64,000 nt of DNA from Gammaproteobacteria bacterium (GTDB taxonomy: Bacteria; Pseudomonadota; Gammaproteobacteria; Steroidobacterales; Foliamicaceae): assembly GCA_009838035.1 (NCBI GenBank), contig VXSK01000002.1:351994-415993 (forward strand). The letters run 5' to 3'. How positions within the stretch are numbered: the stretch's first letter is position 1; the number at the start of each line of letters is the position of its first letter. Shown here piece after piece: positions 61,738 through 64,000 of this stretch. The translations under genes and the position numbers were made by a program. The notes below the pieces were generated by a model. The model was not told the DNA's origin, made no database searches, and saw only the letters and a program-made list of their open reading frames with translations.

Positions 61738-63678
61738 TCAATCGTGCGCCAGCGCGGCTACCGGATCCAGCGCGGACGCGCGACGGGCCGGCAGAATGCC
61801 CGAGAGAAGGGCCGACACCAGGGCAGCGCCGGTTGCCGCCCAGATGTACCAGGATTCGTATGCCGAAGGAGCGTCCAGGGCAAGCTCCACCAATTGACCC
61901 GCAAGAAAGCCCAGGGGCACTCCAATTGCGATGCCAAGCAAAGTGACCAGGCACGTCTCGGCGATGAACTGCCTGGAGATGTCGCTTCGGCGGGCGCCCA
62001 CGGCCATTCGAATCGCGATTTCCCGCGTTCGTTGCCGAAGCGCGCCCAGCATCAACGCCATTGTGATGGCTGCGCCCGTCAGTAGCGCAGGCACCGCGAT
62101 CCCGACCAGAAGGGTCACACGGGTCCTGATGGAATCACGGTAAACGCCGAAGATCTGCCTGTCCGTGGTAATCATGACGTTCTCGTGTCCGAGGCGACGT
62201 ATCAGCAGATCGCGAATATCGGAGGCGGTGTCCTCCACCTGGGCAATGTCCCGCACGTACGCGGCGATCCCCATTCTGATTTCGTTCCCAAAGAGCACCT
62301 CCCTGCCGGTAGCGAAGGGCACAAAGAGGTTGGGAGCAAAGCTCGGCCGCGAGAGATACGGTTCTTCCTGCATGATGGGATGCGGTGCGAGAACGCCAAC
62401 GATTTGGAAAGGAACACCGGCGACATCGATCCACTCACCCAATGGTTCCTCATCCGGAGCGAAGATCTGGTCGCGCAGGAAATTGTCGATTACGACAACC
62501 TGTGAATTGTTCTCCCCATCCTGCCGCGTGAGATATCGCCCGGCTTCCAGCGGCCAAAGCGTCTTCATGAAACTCGGCAGGACCTGAGTTCCGAAGGCCT
62601 GAACCTCTTCCACACTCCTGTCACCGTAGCGCACGAACTTCATTTCAAACTGGTTCGCAACCACTTCGCGCACGTTTGTGACCTCTTCAATGCTGCGCGC
62701 ATCGTCGGGATTCACATCCCTCATTCCTGGCTGAGGAAGAACACCGATATCCACGCGATCCACACCCATGCTTCCGACGACCTTCAGGCTCGCCTCGTAG
62801 GTGCCGTTGGCGAGACCCAGCAACGCAATGGCGGAAGCCACGCCCAGCAAGGGGCCTCCGGCCTGCAATGCCGTGCGCAGCCGGGCGGCGCGAAGCGAAT
62901 CCACTCCCGCGCGCAGAGCCTGGGCCATTTGAGCCAGAAACGACAGCTTCTTCTCCATCATCGCCGGTGCACTGGAGGCCGGCTTTGGCTGTTCTCGATG
63001 CGCCCCCGAATCGCGCGATATAGCGCCATCAAGCAGTTCAATCCGGCGCTCCGCCGCGCCGGCCACGGCGGCGTCATGCGAAACCATGATCACGGTATGG
63101 CCCCGGGACGCCAACTCTCGAAACAAGGACAGAATCTGGTCGCCATTTCGACTGTCGAGAGCACCGGTGGGCTCGTCGGCAAGAATGATCCGCCGACCGT
63201 TCATCAGAGCCCGGGCAATCGCCACTCGCTGCTGCTCGCCACCGGACAGTTCGACCGGCAGGTGGGTCTTGCGCCCTTCCACGCCGAAAGAACGCAAGAG
63301 TTCTTCAGCCTGGCGGCTGCGCTCCTGCCCCGGAATGCCCGCGTATTCCGCCGGCAGTTCGATGTTCCGCAGCGCCGTCATCCGATCCAGCAGACCGTAA
63401 TCCTGGAACACGAAACCGAAGGCCAGGCGCCGCAGCATCGCCAGCCCCCGGTCGCCCAGTCCACCCACGTCGCGGCCGGCGAACCGGTAATTCCCCTCGG
63501 AAGGCCGATCCAGGCAACCGATGATGTTCAGCAACGTGGATTTGCCCGCTCCCGAAGGCCCGGTAAGGCAAACAAACTCGCCGGAATCGATGGTGACGGA
63601 AACGTCATTCAGGACACGAACAGGACCGCCTTTCGTAGCAAAGGCTCGCCCTACTCCCGCAAGTTCAATCAAGGGCAT
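61738..63678 (-). CDS. MacB-type ABC protein (ATPase fused to FtsX-like permease)
   Basis: 646 residues from the ATG at 63678, chosen because GGAGGACGG lies 6-14 bases upstream. N-terminal ATPase (LTGPSGAGKSTLLN Walker A, LSGGEQQRVAIARAL, ILADEPTGALDS), then a membrane helix, a MacB-like periplasmic domain, and three helices at the C-terminus (LLVGIAVPALLTGAAITMAL, ETCLVTLLGIAIGVPLGFL, AATGAALVSALLSGILPARRA). Mechanotransmission exporters of this type move peptides, lipoproteins or antibiotics. No MacA-type adaptor is in the window. The hydrolase follows on the same strand. Confidence 0.88.
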   Translation of the reverse strand: MPLIELAGVGRAFATKGGPVRVLNDVSVTIDSGEFVCLTGPSGAGKSTLLNIIGCLDRPSEGNYRFAGRDVGGLGDRGLAMLRRLAFGFVFQDYGLLDRMTALRNIELPAEYAGIPGQERSRQAEELLRSFGVEGRKTHLPVELSGGEQQRVAIARALMNGRRIILADEPTGALDSRNGDQILSLFRELASRGHTVIMVSHDAAVAGAAERRIELLDGAISRDSGAHREQPKPASSAPAMMEKKLSFLAQMAQALRAGVDSLRAARLRTALQAGGPLLGVASAIALLGLANGTYEASLKVVGSMGVDRVDIGVLPQPGMRDVNPDDARSIEEVTNVREVVANQFEMKFVRYGDRSVEEVQAFGTQVLPSFMKTLWPLEAGRYLTRQDGENNSQVVVIDNFLRDQIFAPDEEPLGEWIDVAGVPFQIVGVLAPHPIMQEEPYLSRPSFAPNLFVPFATGREVLFGNEIRMGIAAYVRDIAQVEDTASDIRDLLIRRLGHENVMITTDRQIFGVYRDSIRTRVTLLVGIAVPALLTGAAITMALMLGALRQRTREIAIRMAVGARRSDISRQFIAETCLVTLLGIAIGVPLGFLAGQLVELALDAPSAYESWYIWAATGAALVSALLSGILPARRASALDPVAALAHD

Positions 63679-63956
63679 TCGGGACCGTCCTCCAGGCAGG
63701 ATTTCATGCAATCTATGGGACTGTTCTTTTCGTGGACCAGAGGATTCTAAGTCACGCTACGGGCCGCGCCGCAGTCAATGCGCCTGGGTGCGATTGGATA
63801 ACGTACACGACCTAACAGGTTGCAATGAAAAGTCGGCATAATCCAACCGCAAGTGGTTTTGGCGCGAATCTCCTGCCCGACGGTTGGGCGTAATGCTGGC
63901 GGAACGCGCGTTCAGCGACCGCCGGCGCGCAATTGGTTGAATCATTGGGCGAATCC
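63679..63956. other. Divergent promoter region between two MacB-type genes
   Basis: 278 bases without a supported gene, separating two divergent ABC genes. A CATAAT (63837-63842) is a possible -10 for the rightward gene, and the ribosome site of the leftward gene is at its left edge. I see no inverted repeat strong enough to call an operator. Confidence 0.5.
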
Positions 63957-64000
63957 ATGCCGTTAATCGAGCTCAGCAGCGTAAGCCGTTCCTTCGAAGG
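63957..64000 (+). CDS. Start of a second MacB-type ABC gene (cut by window end)
   Basis: ATG at 63957 opens MPLIELSSVSRSFEG, the same beginning as the divergent ABC gene (MPLIELAGVGRAFATKG), so this is almost certainly the N-terminus of a paralogous ATP-binding protein. Only 14 full codons are visible. Confidence 0.7.
   Translation, partial: MPLIELSSVSRSFE

Overview
The window is GC-rich, densely coded DNA from what looks like a gammaproteobacterium. The pointers are a ruvCAB-tolQRAB-pal-cpoB block next to yebC, a fused aspartokinase/homoserine dehydrogenase (ThrA), an E. coli-length PurB, class II fumarase, AcnA-type aconitase and a full outer-membrane toolkit (Tol-Pal, a TonB-dependent receptor, a CusCBA-type efflux pump). 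There are no rRNA genes, CRISPR arrays, transposases or phage genes. Two tRNA genes are present: Lys(TTT) and Arg(CCT). Almost all DNA is coding and many genes overlap by 1-4 bases.

Layout. 1-14.2 kb (minus strand): sucA-sucB-lpdA, yebC-ruvC-ruvA-ruvB, tolQ-tolR-tolA-tolB-pal-cpoB (no ybgC), tRNA-Lys, and an exported NAD(P)-binding protein cut by the window edge. 14.3-18.4 kb: a small envelope-glycan cassette (GT2 glycosyltransferase, LAB_N membrane protein, ArnT-like transferase) facing a UDP-sugar epimerase and a coiled-coil membrane protein. 18.4-24.3 kb: two tandem paralogous MFS transporters, a TauD-like dioxygenase with an extra C-terminal domain, ThpR, a DUF1838-like Tat protein, a 53-residue membrane protein and tRNA-Arg. 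24.4-33.8 kb: a TonB-dependent receptor divergent from an HMG-CoA reductase-mevalonate kinase fusion gene coupled to type 1 IPP isomerase, then fumC, purB, mnmA and a hairpin repeat. 33.8-40.8 kb: accessory genes (exported unknown, RRM protein, MFS plus reductase, VOC protein, LVIVD lipoprotein, methyltransferase). 40.8-46.9 kb: a copper/silver-type CusCBA efflux operon led by a Cys/His-rich exported protein. 47-51 kb: a second tandem MFS pair and a GPH-family symporter. 51-58.3 kb: acnA, a two-gene ABC exporter, tatD and a glutathione S-transferase broken by two in-frame stops, meeting thrC. 58.3-64 kb: thrA, an alpha/beta hydrolase, a MacB-type ABC protein and, divergently, the start of a paralogous ABC gene.

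Central metabolism here covers four TCA steps (2-oxoglutarate dehydrogenase, fumarase, aconitase and the E3 subunit), threonine synthesis without an adjacent homoserine kinase, and part of the mevalonate route to isoprenoids. The strongest novelty candidate is the single-polypeptide HMG-CoA reductase/mevalonate kinase followed by IDI. Further points are the GST pseudogene with one stop at a position I expect to be Cys, a two-domain TauD protein, several genes whose -10-like box sits 6-11 bases from the start codon (suggesting leaderless or near-leaderless mRNAs), and AT-rich islands in and beside central metabolic genes.
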